The notes below the pieces were generated by a model, which worked only from the letters and a program-made list of their open reading frames with translations, searched no databases and was not told the origin of the DNA. Shown here piece by piece: positions 1 to 6,532 of a stretch of DNA of 8,054 bases (the first letter of the stretch is position 1; each line of letters begins with the position of its first letter). The stretch comes from Methanosarcina sp. Its GTDB lineage: Archaea; Halobacteriota; Methanosarcinia; Methanosarcinales; Methanosarcinaceae. The position numbers were made by a program, and so were the translations under genes. The DNA lies in NCBI GenBank assembly GCA_017883485.1, contig JADGNM010000103.1, forward strand, positions 1-8,054, in the 5' to 3' direction.

Positions 1-60
1 TTTGACTATTGGACATTTTATTAACCTTATATCAACAAAATGACCTTTTAGTATAGCATA

Positions 61-684
61 GTGGTACAAGAGTGCCAGGGTTCGAAATGTGCAATTAAGG
101 GTATTCTGTTAGATTCTGAAAAGAGAGAAGCATATGATAGGCTATTGAATGAAAGAGATAAAGAAGCTGAAATAGCAAAAGCCGAAGAAAAATACAGAAG
201 AGAAAATAAAGTAGCAGAAAAAAGACGTTCAGGTAAGATTTCATTCTGTGACTATTGCGGGGATGATTTCAGTATGTTATTCCATTGTCACAGATGTGGA
301 GGTAAATTTTGTGTTGAACATCATCTACCTGAGAGCCATGAATGCCCAATTATATGGATTAGTGAAGCAAAATACGAATCTGTTAAACAAAGCCTTATCC
401 CTGTTCAAGAAAAACCAATGTGTCCAATAAAGAAGAATAGTCCAAGATGTTATGATAACCTCGATTGCGAACATTGCGACGACCCTGAAGTTAAAGCGAT
501 TCGAAAGAGGGAAGCTAAAGAGAGGGACAGAGAAAAATACGATAGGCTTAGAGACGATAGGATGTCGGGGTATATTAACGTTTCAAGTTCTTCTAAACGC
601 TACAATGTTAAAGGAAAAGTCGAACAGGGAAAGAAAAATGAATCACTATATAAAAGACTTAAAAAATATATATTTGGTGATTAA
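61..684 (+). CDS. AN1-type zinc-finger protein with a partial J-domain tail (possibly 5'-truncated)
   Basis: The protein is 207 residues if it starts at the GTG at 61. A complete AN1 zinc finger is visible: Cys63, Cys66, Cys76, Cys79, Cys84, His87, His93 and Cys95, with the family spacing C-x2-C-x9-C-x2-C-x4-C-x2-H-x5-H-x-C. A second cysteine cluster follows (Cys121, Cys130, Cys136, Cys139). Residues 17-30 (LLDSEKREAYDRLL) resemble the last helix of a DnaJ J domain, but the rest of that domain, including HPD, is missing. The stretches around residues 20-58 and 145-167 are highly charged and probably helical. The start is doubtful: no Shine-Dalgarno precedes 61, an in-frame TAG lies at 49-51, and no in-frame ATG occurs before residue 71. 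AN1 fingers are linked in eukaryotes to ubiquitin and stress responses; the archaeal role is unknown. It may be a decayed gene rather than an active one. The AN1 call is firm; the expression of the gene is not. Confidence 0.72.
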   Translation: MVQECQGSKCAIKGILLDSEKREAYDRLLNERDKEAEIAKAEEKYRRENKVAEKRRSGKISFCDYCGDDFSMLFHCHRCGGKFCVEHHLPESHECPIIWISEAKYESVKQSLIPVQEKPMCPIKKNSPRCYDNLDCEHCDDPEVKAIRKREAKERDREKYDRLRDDRMSGYINVSSSSKRYNVKGKVEQGKKNESLYKRLKKYIFGD

Positions 685-1391
685 TGGATTATTTAGCTTT
701 ATTGTATCATTGTTTACAGGTAAAAAGAATAAAGCGCAAATAAGAAACCTGCTAGGAAACTATACATTGCCTATAACTGTCGCAAAAGAAGCACAGGAAG
801 CATAGGAAGTAAAAAAAGTGAAGGTTCGGTGCTTGGATATTTGGCTTCTGTTGACATCTATGCTTAAAATTATTTCGTTTCGAATGTTACGGGCTTGGTT
901 TATCCAGTCAAAAATAAAACGCAGTATTGCGGAGCTTTAAGATAAAAATATACAGAGAACCACTAATAATAAACAATCACGCACTACACCTTTGTTAGCT
1001 ATCTATAGACATAGTTAATAAAACAGCGAAATTTCGTCAATTTGCATGATATACTAGGTATATCAGATTAAAATCATTCCATGAGTTTGTAATTGAACCT
1101 TCTTCTGATTCTGTTTCAATTTAAAAATGCAAATCGAAAGACTAAATCATAAGAAATGAGATATTCAGTACAATTTGTATTATACAATAAATCTTTCCTT
1201 TTTACAATCGCTCAACAAGATTAGTAATCGTTTGACAAATATAATTATTTTTTATCACTCGTAAACCATATTGAAACCAAGAATAAAAGCGAAACATTGT
1301 CGTATATTAATCTAGAAAATAGAAAATATGTATTACCAGAATTCTTTCACTTAGGCAATATTCCTGTAAACGTACATATGAGGTGATGAAA
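685..1391. other. AT-rich intergenic region with no recognised gene
   Basis: About 700 bp separate the AN1 gene from the small DnaJ-like zinc protein. All frames carry frequent stops apart from one stretch (662-802) that continues the AN1 gene in the +1 frame and is described among the findings. A weak inverted repeat lies at 995-1018 (TTAGCTAT against ATAGTTAA with one G-T pair). I see no tRNA, no complete transposase and no strong terminator. The promoter of the following gene should lie in the last 100 bp, where TATA-like stretches occur around 1302-1310 and 1322-1330, but neither is convincing. Confidence 0.5.
1380..1386 (+). promoter_or_regulatory. Ribosome binding site of the DnaJ-like zinc protein
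   Basis: GAGGTGA matches the complement of the archaeal 16S rRNA 3' end and sits five bases before the ATG at 1392. The two upstream in-frame candidates (GTG 1383, ATG 1386) overlap the site itself and are therefore unlikely starts. Confidence 0.6.
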
Positions 1392-1610
1392 ATGGTCTAT
1401 ACTTATGTTGATACTGAGTACGCTCCGGAAAGATGCTCTTTTTGCAACGGAACCGGGCATGCTGAAGGTGGAGTCTGTGAAGCTTGCGGAGGACAGGGGG
1501 ATGTGCTCGTTGCTCAGCCTGCAAGAATATGCTATCTATGCGGCGGGTCCGGTAGTATGGAAATAGGAATTTGTAGAGCTTGTGGAGGAAGCGGCTGGTC
1601 TCTCCTCTGA
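1392..1610 (+). CDS. Small DnaJ-like zinc-finger protein with four CxxCxGxG motifs
   Basis: This 72-residue protein consists almost wholly of four motifs of the DnaJ cysteine-rich type: CSFCNGTG (Cys15/18), CEACGGQG (Cys29/32), CYLCGGSG (Cys47/50) and CRACGGSG (Cys61/64). The spacing is regular, with ten residues between the members of each pair and fourteen between pairs, so it looks like two copies of one two-motif unit. In DnaJ the same motifs bind two zinc ions and help in substrate binding and disulphide chemistry. Here there is no J domain and no peptide-binding domain. A Shine-Dalgarno GAGGTGA at 1380-1386 lies five bases before the ATG at 1392, which decides this start over the GTG at 1383 and the ATG at 1386. 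The gene stands alone and converges on the HNH-like gene. A role as a small chaperone or redox zinc protein is inference; the zinc fold itself is well supported. Confidence 0.8.
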   Translation: MVYTYVDTEYAPERCSFCNGTGHAEGGVCEACGGQGDVLVAQPARICYLCGGSGSMEIGICRACGGSGWSLL

Positions 1611-1648
1611 AATTGGTCTCTCCTTTGAACTTGGTCTTTTCTCTGAAA
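1595..1648 (+). repeat. Three tandem 18-bp repeats spanning the stop of the DnaJ-like gene
   Basis: Three imperfect 18-bp units are joined head to tail at 1595-1612, 1613-1630 and 1631-1648. Each has the form YTGGTCTYTYCTYTGAAM. The period is six codons, so in the frame of the upstream gene the units read W-S-L-L-stop-N, W-S-L-L-stop-T and W-S-F-L-stop-N. The gene's own stop codon is therefore present three times in the same frame. The array lies in the short space between two convergent genes. Confidence 0.8.
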
Positions 1649-1705
1649 TATCTCACTGCTAGAAATGCTTACTCATAGCTTGTCGGAAAATTATTTCTTC
1701 GAAGT

Positions 1706-2335
1706 CTAGCCTGAATCTTTAGAAAGCTCCTCTTCTTTCTTTTGTCTTGCCAGAACTTCTTCCCTTTTTCCTTCTGGGAGGCATTCAAAGCAAGTCTCGT
1801 AGCGTGAAGACTTATACTTGCTACTGCAGACAGGACAGAGTTCCATGCCCCTGAGGCTTGCAAAATGGCAGCGTTTGCAGAGTGCAATTGCATTTGTTAA
1901 AGATTCGGATTCTTTTTCTGCTTTTTCAATCTCCTCTTCGATCAGATCTTTAATCCCGGCTTCTTCAAGCCATTCATGATAAAGTTTTTTGAAATTGCTC
2001 TCACCCGAATCTTCAACAAGAACCTCGATAGACTGTTCTTCAAGATCAGTATTGTCAGGCTCAATCTTATGCACAGTTGAGGCCTTGTGCCAGGAAGGGT
2101 GGCTTTTATGACGATGTTTGCCAGTTAGTACGCAATCGAATTTCTGGTACTTCTGCCTGTAGATCTCCTTGAAACGGGCATATGCAGCACTGTAAATCTC
2201 AGAACTGATCTGCGCCGGAGACAAAGCCCTGGGAATACATATACACAAAGAGTCGGAAGAGCCGCACCAGGAACAGGTCTTGCCTTTGAGAAACTCTGCC
2301 CTTTTCTCTTTCCATTCCTTAGAGTTGCGCTTCAT
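1706..2335 (-). CDS. HNH-endonuclease-like zinc protein, divergent at the catalytic position
   Basis: The protein has 209 residues. Its two halves together recall an HNH/treble-clef fold: Cys21 and Cys24 in TCSWCGSSDSL near the N-terminus, and the C-terminal NAIALCKRCH (Asn148, Cys153, Cys156, His157) with the typical N-x8-H spacing. Where an HNH enzyme has its first histidine pair after the CxxC strand, this protein reads CICIPRAL, so the catalytic histidine seems absent. A 125-residue insert, rich in charge and with a His-rich patch at about 74-83 (HRHKSHPSWH), separates the halves. A second zinc ribbon follows (Cys167, Cys170, Cys182, Cys185). It lies 40 bp after purL on the same strand and could be read with it. 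There is no clear Shine-Dalgarno before the ATG. It could be a nucleic-acid-binding protein rather than a nuclease; the HNH link is recognition from motif pattern only. Confidence 0.6.
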   Translation of the reverse strand: MKRNSKEWKEKRAEFLKGKTCSWCGSSDSLCICIPRALSPAQISSEIYSAAYARFKEIYRQKYQKFDCVLTGKHRHKSHPSWHKASTVHKIEPDNTDLEEQSIEVLVEDSGESNFKKLYHEWLEEAGIKDLIEEEIEKAEKESESLTNAIALCKRCHFASLRGMELCPVCSSKYKSSRYETCFECLPEGKREEVLARQKKEEELSKDSG

Positions 2336-2375
2336 AAAGATCTAATAAAAAGTTACAGGCTAAAGGTGAGACGGA

Positions 2376-4526
2376 TTATTCCATCATAAACCTTGTAAGA
2401 CTGCCATATGCTTCCAAGATTTCTTTTTGGGAGAGTGAAATCTCGAAATCTCTTCCTTTGATTTCCAGGGCATTACCTCCCACCTTGCCGATTATGATGT
2501 GCGGTACATCTTTAAGAATTTCCTGTACAGCATCGGGTTCGCTTGTAGCAAGTAGCGCTCTTGCAGGAGCTTCCGAGAACAAAATTTCATCGGCTTGCAT
2601 TTCTCCAATTTCGCTCAGGTCCACCTTTGCACACGCATTTTTGCACATCCTTGCGAGTCCTGAACCGATTCCTCCAAGGGAGAGGTCATGAGCCGAACTT
2701 AGTTTTCCACTCTGTACAGCTTCGATTACGGCTTTTATGATTTCCGGGGCATTTTTGGGGACTTGCGGCACTCTTCCTAAGTTTTCGGCTCCGAAACGGG
2801 CATAATACTCCGATCCTCCCATCTCCGGAATTGTTTCTCCTACCAGAATAATCGTATCTTCGGATTTTGCAAAGAAACTTGAGGGAAGGGGAATTTCGAG
2901 CCCTATTTTACCTATCATCCCTATTGAGGGAGTAGGGGGAATTGCAGTTTTGAACTCGTCACTTTCGTTATACAGAGAAACATTTCCTCCTACGACTGGA
3001 ATCGAAAGTTCCCTGGCTCCGTCTCCAAGGCCAAGTATAGAGTTTTTTAACTGCCAGTAAATTTCCGGACGTTCAGGATTTCCAAAGTTCAGACAGTTTA
3101 CAATAGCCAGTCCTTCAGCCCCCTTTACTGCAAGGTTCATGGCATTTTCGATAATTGAGGTCTTTCCTCCAGAATAAGGATCAAGCAGGGCAACTCTGGG
3201 CTGGCAGCCACAGGAAAGTGCAATTCCTTTCTTACTGGTAATTCTGAGCACGCCCGAATCTTCTCCGGGCTTGACTACTGTCCTGAGCTGGACTTCGTGG
3301 TCATACTGCCTGTAAATCCATTCTTTTGAGGCTATGTTGTAAGAGGACAGGACTTTCAGGAAAGCTGCCTCCAAATCTCCTAAAAGTTCAAGTTTTTGAC
3401 CTTCTTCCTCCATCCGGGGAGCAGGGGCTGTAGAAAGCTTCTCGCAAGCCGGGGCTCCGCCTGTCAGGAAGCCTATCGGCAGATCGGCAACGATTTCCCC
3501 TCTGAACTCGACTGTATACCCGGGCTCATCTGTCAGATATCCTACTTCAGCTCCGTTAAGGTCATATTTTTCTGCCAGAGCAAGCACTGCATCTACATTC
3601 TCAGGGGCGACTTCATAGAGCATGCGTTCCTGGGACTCAGCAAGCAGAATTTCATAAGCGTTCATATTGGGTTCGCGCTGAGGTACCGCATCTGCAATAA
3701 TATGGGCTCCGAGACCTCCCTTTGCAGCCAACTCCGAGCTTGCCCCTCCAAGGCCCGCGGCTCCAAGGTCTTTACAGGACTTCACATAGCCTTTCTCCAT
3801 AGCTTCCAGGGTCATTTCTATTAGAAGCTTTTCAGTATATGGGTCCCCTACCTGTACACTGGGGCGGTCTTCGGCTTCGGCTGATTCGGAAAGATCTCTG
3901 GAAGCAAAGAAAGCACCACCCAGTCCGTCTTTTCCGGTGCTGGAGCCTGCGAGAATCAGCTTGTTTCCGGCTTTTTGGGAGCAGGAAGTCACGATATCTT
4001 CTTCCCGGCAGAGCCCTACTGCGACCACGTTTACCAGCGGATTTCCACTATATTTCCTGTCAAAGAAAGTCTCACCTCTGACTACAGGCACTCCAATACA
4101 GTTCCCATACCCTGCAATTCCTTTAATTATCTGCTCAAAAAGGAAGAGATTTTTTGGGGTATCCAGAGGCCCGAAATAGAGAGCGTCCATCAGGGCTATA
4201 GGACGGGCTCCCATGGAAATTATATCCCGCACAATGCCTCCTACGCCCGTTGCTGCTCCGTTATAAGGGTCTACATATGAAGGGTGGTTATGACTTTCCA
4301 TACCTATTGCAAGCACGTATCCGTCTTCGAACTTAACTACTGCAGCGTCATCCCCGAGGCCGATTATTACGTTTTCGCCCGTGGTAGTAAAGGTTTTAAG
4401 GAGAGGGGCACTTGAGCGGTAGGAACAGTGTTCGCTCCACAGGTTTAGAAAGAAGCCCTGCTCTACCAGGGTAGGCTCTCGCCCCAATTCTTTTTTAATG
4501 ATCTTCAGATCTTCATCAGGTAACAT
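2376..4526 (-). CDS. purL: Phosphoribosylformylglycinamidine synthase, PurL subunit (small type)
   Basis: PurL is the synthetase subunit of FGAM synthase: it uses ATP and ammonia from glutamine to turn formylglycinamide ribonucleotide into its amidine, in the cytoplasm. At 716 residues it is full length for the small PurL, which needs separate PurS and PurQ subunits; neither is in this window. Clear family motifs are SEHCSYRSS (His33, the active-site histidine position), GLGDDAAV (57-63), GMESHNHPS (75-83), the glycine-rich [13 protein letters not shown] (89-101) and GETFFD (151-156). The second half shows the repeated layout of the fold, with [12 protein letters not shown] and [13 protein letters not shown]. 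The ATG is preceded seven bases upstream by AGAGG (minus strand, 4538-4534), which supports this start. The 40-bp gap to the HNH-like gene downstream suggests one transcript. No frameshift or missing motif is seen. This is the most certain gene in the window. Confidence 0.97.
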   Translation of the reverse strand: MLPDEDLKIIKKELGREPTLVEQGFFLNLWSEHCSYRSSAPLLKTFTTTGENVIIGLGDDAAVVKFEDGYVLAIGMESHNHPSYVDPYNGAATGVGGIVRDIISMGARPIALMDALYFGPLDTPKNLFLFEQIIKGIAGYGNCIGVPVVRGETFFDRKYSGNPLVNVVAVGLCREEDIVTSCSQKAGNKLILAGSSTGKDGLGGAFFASRDLSESAEAEDRPSVQVGDPYTEKLLIEMTLEAMEKGYVKSCKDLGAAGLGGASSELAAKGGLGAHIIADAVPQREPNMNAYEILLAESQERMLYEVAPENVDAVLALAEKYDLNGAEVGYLTDEPGYTVEFRGEIVADLPIGFLTGGAPACEKLSTAPAPRMEEEGQKLELLGDLEAAFLKVLSSYNIASKEWIYRQYDHEVQLRTVVKPGEDSGVLRITSKKGIALSCGCQPRVALLDPYSGGKTSIIENAMNLAVKGAEGLAIVNCLNFGNPERPEIYWQLKNSILGLGDGARELSIPVVGGNVSLYNESDEFKTAIPPTPSIGMIGKIGLEIPLPSSFFAKSEDTIILVGETIPEMGGSEYYARFGAENLGRVPQVPKNAPEIIKAVIEAVQSGKLSSAHDLSLGGIGSGLARMCKNACAKVDLSEIGEMQADEILFSEAPARALLATSEPDAVQEILKDVPHIIIGKVGGNALEIKGRDFEISLSQKEILEAYGSLTRFMME

Positions 4527-4591
4527 TGCCTTGCCTCTGATTATAAGCCTATTTTGAAAGATTCAAAATTTACATTTTTCAGATAATCATT

Positions 4592-4607
4592 CCCTGAATT
4601 TTCAGGG
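4592..4607. promoter_or_regulatory. Palindrome CCCTGA-n4-TCAGGG upstream of purL
   Basis: A perfect 6-bp inverted repeat with an ATTT centre lies 66-81 bp upstream of the purL start codon and next to a TATA-like TTAAATAC on the minus strand. Its place is right for an operator over the transcription start, or for a small hairpin in the leader RNA. No regulator can be named from the sequence. Confidence 0.35.
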
Positions 4608-4699
4608 TATTTAACGTAGCATTAACAGTGCATGCCGACATAAAGGGATAAGGATTAGATAAATATTTCTCACGCCCGAATTGCGCCTCGGGGTACGCG

Positions 4700-4735
4700 G
4701 TCCTTTTCGCTACGCTTCGCTCCGCTCAAGAGGAC
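4700..4735. repeat. GC-rich hairpin enclosing four CGCTN pentamers
   Basis: An 8-bp stem (GTCCTTTT at 4700-4707 with AAGAGGAC at 4728-4735, one G-T pair) closes a 20-base loop made of four consecutive pentamers CGCTA, CGCTT, CGCTC and CGCTC. It stands out as a GC-rich island in AT-rich intergenic DNA, as dispersed repeats do. It is about 170 bp upstream of purL and 130 bp downstream of the winged-helix gene, so it is not an obvious terminator of either. Confidence 0.6.
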
Positions 4736-4868
4736 TAATTTAAATGAGTTAAGAGTAAATGTTTATATTCAGACTCCGGTGATTTCTTTATAAACGTTGA
4801 ATGTTTAAAAAGAGGTAAAAAAGGGAAATGAAAGAGAAGTAGATGTAACTACAATAAAGGGATGAAAA

Positions 4869-5108
4869 CTAAATTTGCTGGATCATTTTTTCCACTTTTA
4901 CTCCGGTTTCGGTCAGGGAGTACATTTCTTCCTTTTTTGCGATTAATTCTTTCTCTTCAAGCTCTTCCAGGGTCTTTGCGACAGTTGGATATACAACTCT
5001 TAAAGTCTTTGCAATTCTTTCTCCTTCCATTTCTCCTTTCGAGGAAAGTAAGGAGAGCACTTTTTGTCTTACATTATTCGCGTTCACAAAACCTACTAAC
5101 TCGTTCAT
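4869..5108 (-). CDS. Small winged helix-turn-helix transcriptional regulator
   Basis: This 79-residue protein is a single winged-helix DNA-binding domain of the kind found in archaeal MarR/ArsR-like regulators. After a first helix (about 11-22, NNVRQKVLSLLSS), residues 27-34 (MEGERIAK) form the second helix, and residues 38-56 (VVYPTVAKTLEELEEKELI) match the recognition helix and the leader of the wing. Residues 57-68 (AKKEEMYSLTET) form the beta wing, and a short C-terminal helix (VKVEKMIQQI) may serve in dimerisation. There is no ligand or metal domain. GGGGGT lies six bases before the ATG, and a TATA-like box and two direct repeats lie upstream. It is alone on its transcript, and self-repression is plausible but is inference. 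Its target and signal cannot be told from the sequence. Confidence 0.8.
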   Translation of the reverse strand: MNELVGFVNANNVRQKVLSLLSSKGEMEGERIAKTLRVVYPTVAKTLEELEEKELIAKKEEMYSLTETGVKVEKMIQQI

Positions 5109-5117
5109 AAAGTACCC

Positions 5118-5144
5118 CCGGATAGAATATTTTTGTTCCGGATA
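5118..5144. promoter_or_regulatory. Pair of CCGGATA direct repeats, possible operator
   Basis: CCGGATA occurs at 5118-5124 and again at 5138-5144, 20 bp apart start to start, or about two turns of the helix, so both copies face the same side of DNA. They fall between the likely TATA box and the start codon of the winged-helix gene, where a bound regulator would block transcription. The link to that regulator is inference. Confidence 0.35.
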
Positions 5145-5145
5145 A

Positions 5146-5153
5146 TTTTATAC
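5146..5153 (-). promoter_or_regulatory. TATA box of the winged-helix gene
   Basis: On the minus strand this reads GTATAAAA, 38 bp upstream of the start codon. With the usual archaeal distance of about 25 bp to the transcription start, the leader would be short, around 15 bases, and would include the GGGGGT ribosome binding site. TTTATATA on the plus strand at 5161-5168 is an alternative element facing the other way. Confidence 0.4.
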
Positions 5154-5618
5154 TATTTTATTTATATAATAGGAATGTCGTATTTATATTAGACCGATTA
5201 GAGGAGATGGAGTTCAACATATATTTAATTTTTTGCTTGCTAAGAGAAGCCCTGCCCAGGAAAGGGAAAGTTTCCGGGTTTTTCTTTTCTGTTTGAGTTT
5301 GAGACTTCCGGAAAGTTTAGCTTTTGTGATAATATATAAGCCGGATTCCAACTCTTTTGCCCGCCGCCTACATAGCATTCAGCATGTACTAATATTAGAT
5401 ATTCATGTTAAATTTAGTTTACAAACTCATAGTTCTTAAATATAAAAATCGAAAAAATTGAAAATTATAAAGCACCAGTGGCTTTTTATGCTGTCGAAAA
5501 CTATTGTCCGTAACTTAAATTCGGCATAAAGTGACAGAACAATACCATTAGGCTTTAATACCTTCATTGATAAGTAATTTATGTCTATTTAGTTATTTTC
5601 GAATGTAAATTACATATA

Positions 5619-5637
5619 CAATGATTAACAATGATTA
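5619..5637 (+). repeat. Tandem CAATGATTA repeat upstream of the aIF1-like gene
   Basis: CAATGATTA is present at 5619-5627 and 5629-5637, a period of ten bases or one helical turn. It lies directly after a TATA-like TACATATACA (5611-5620) and before the ribosome binding site at 5645, so it would cover the transcription start. It may be an operator or chance in AT-rich DNA. Confidence 0.35.
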
Positions 5638-5644
5638 CAAATTC

Positions 5645-5650
5645 GGAGGA
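5645..5650 (+). promoter_or_regulatory. Ribosome binding site of the aIF1-like gene
   Basis: GGAGGA is a strong Shine-Dalgarno match, eleven bases before the ATG at 5662. It supports that start and indicates that this gene is translated from a leadered transcript. Confidence 0.55.
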
Positions 5651-5661
5651 TATACCAACAA

Positions 5662-5970
5662 ATGAGTAGCGGAATGTGCCCGGTATGCGGGCTTCCAAAA
5701 GAACTTTGCATATGCGAAGAGGTTGCAAAAGAACAACAGAGGATTACTGTGAAAGTAAACAGAAGAAGATATGGGAAAGAAGTTACCGTTGTAGAGGGCT
5801 TCGATGCCAGTGAAATTGATTTACATGAATTATCCACTTATCTCAAATCAAAGTTCGCATGCGGCGGGACGGTAAAAGGAAATACCGTAGAACTTCAGGG
5901 CAACCACCTTGCCCGCATGAAAGAAGTCCTCATGGAAAAGGGTTTCTCTGCTGAACAAATTAAAAATTAA
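5662..5970 (+). CDS. Translation initiation factor aIF1 (SUI1/YciH family)
   Basis: The protein has 102 residues, the normal length for archaeal aIF1. The SUI1 domain covers about residues 26-98. Visible family features are the first strand [20 protein letters not shown] (28-47), the region [18 protein letters not shown] (65-82), which matches the conserved glycine-rich turn, and a final helix ending in [10 protein letters not shown]. aIF1 binds the small ribosomal subunit near the P site and checks start-codon selection. The N-terminus carries CPVCG and CIC (Cys6, Cys9, Cys16, Cys18), a zinc knuckle found in many archaeal members. Methanosarcina-type genomes may hold more than one SUI1 gene, so whether this is the main factor or a paralogue cannot be decided here. 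It is a single-gene unit with its own strong ribosome binding site and a following hairpin with a T-run. Confidence 0.92.
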   Translation: MSSGMCPVCGLPKELCICEEVAKEQQRITVKVNRRRYGKEVTVVEGFDASEIDLHELSTYLKSKFACGGTVKGNTVELQGNHLARMKEVLMEKGFSAEQIKN

Positions 5971-6045
5971 ACTCTGATAGCCTCCAGGGAAAACCAGGCT
6001 TGAGAAATGAAGATGGATTTCCAGGTCCGGAAACTATGTACGATC

Positions 6046-6072
6046 ATGCCAATGGATGGCATACATTTTTTT
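6046..6072 (+). terminator. Hairpin plus T-run, likely terminator of the aIF1-like gene
   Basis: A 6-bp stem ATGCCA/TGGCAT (6046-6051 and 6057-6062) with a 5-base loop is followed, three bases later, by seven T residues at 6066-6072. Archaeal termination depends mainly on the T-run, which is present. It lies 76 bp after the aIF1-like stop and 94 bp before the next gene, and so separates the two units. Confidence 0.55.
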
Positions 6073-6166
6073 ACATGGCGCATAGAGGGAGATATAGTTC
6101 ATACTTAAGAGATTAACAGGTGAGCAATCCCGTAAATTGCAATTCATATTCGGACAATGGTCTCCC

Positions 6167-6532
6167 ATGAAAACAACTTGTGAAATTATGGTACAGAAAG
6201 TCTTGCCAGCAATTCGAGCCGAGCTTTCGAGGGCAATGATTTTTGAGCATAGGTATACGCAGCAAGAAGTGGCAGATATTCTGGAACTCTCAAGGGCTGC
6301 AGTATCTCAATACGTGAGTGAAAAGCGTGGGGCTGAAGTTAATTTTTCTGAAGAGACGCAAAAAGAAATTCGAAAATTTGCTTTAGTACTTTTAAACGGA
6401 GACTTATCTTCCCAGGAAAAGACAAAGGGCATGTGCAGTATTTGCAGCTTTGTTCAGAAATCCGGCTGGCTGTACAGGAATGTTCCTGAAGCTAAAGTCT
6501 GCAGCATATGCGAGGATATGGATTCAAAGTGA
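6167..6532 (+). CDS. Helix-turn-helix regulator with C-terminal zinc motif
   Basis: From the ATG at 6167 the protein has 121 residues. Residues 29-54 (RYTQQEVADILELSR, then AAVSQYVSEKRG) form a Cro/XRE-type helix-turn-helix. The C-terminal part holds two CxxC pairs, CSIC at 90-93 and CSIC at 112-115, 18 residues apart, which probably bind one zinc. The N-terminus MKTTCEIMVQKVLPAIRAEL is typical of archaeal proteins of this group, which is why I prefer 6167 over the TTG at 6137 that would add ten residues (MQFIFGQWSP). No good Shine-Dalgarno precedes 6167; AGGTGAG at 6118-6124 is too far away for it but could serve 6137. The stop TGA overlaps the likely GTG start of nreA, so the two are probably translated together. 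Whether it regulates nreA or other genes is unknown. Confidence 0.82.
   Translation: MKTTCEIMVQKVLPAIRAELSRAMIFEHRYTQQEVADILELSRAAVSQYVSEKRGAEVNFSEETQKEIRKFALVLLNGDLSSQEKTKGMCSICSFVQKSGWLYRNVPEAKVCSICEDMDSK

Larger units (their letters stand above)
4527..4868. other. Intergenic region between purL start and the winged-helix gene
   Basis: This 342-bp stretch must hold the promoter of purL on the minus strand. It contains a perfect 6-bp palindrome with a 4-base centre (4592-4607) and a GC-rich hairpin with pentamer repeats (4700-4735), each listed separately. A TATA-like TTAAATAC (minus strand, about 4613-4606) lies just upstream of the palindrome and could be the purL TATA box. I see no coding frame. 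Confidence 0.5.
5109..5661. other. Intergenic region between divergent winged-helix and aIF1-like genes
   Basis: This 553-bp AT-rich stretch carries the winged-helix promoter at one end and the aIF1-like promoter at the other. A frame of 68 codons at 5233-5439 has no ribosome binding site and no recognisable composition, and I do not call it. A 9-bp inverted repeat with one G-T pair (5485-5493 with 5522-5530, 28-base loop) and a tandem 10-bp repeat (5619-5637) are the only structures I can support. Confidence 0.5.

Noticed and set aside
79..88. GGTTCGAAAT, similar to the T-loop of a tRNA
   Set aside because: The flanking bases do not pair into a T-stem and no other tRNA arm can be found nearby.
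806..940. Short frame with MLRAWFIQSKIKRSIAEL, considered as a transposase remnant
   Set aside because: Too short, no terminal inverted repeats and no catalytic motif; I cannot tie it to any transposase family.
1351..1656. Open frame of 101 codons on the minus strand opposite the DnaJ-like gene
   Set aside because: It lies antisense to a gene with clear zinc motifs and a good ribosome binding site, and has no recognisable domain of its own.
3396..4280. Several open frames on the plus strand inside purL
   Set aside because: They overlap one another and lie antisense to an intact, well-conserved purL.
5233..5439. Open frame of 68 codons in the region before the aIF1-like gene
   Set aside because: No ribosome binding site, no recognisable motif, and a composition like translated noncoding DNA.
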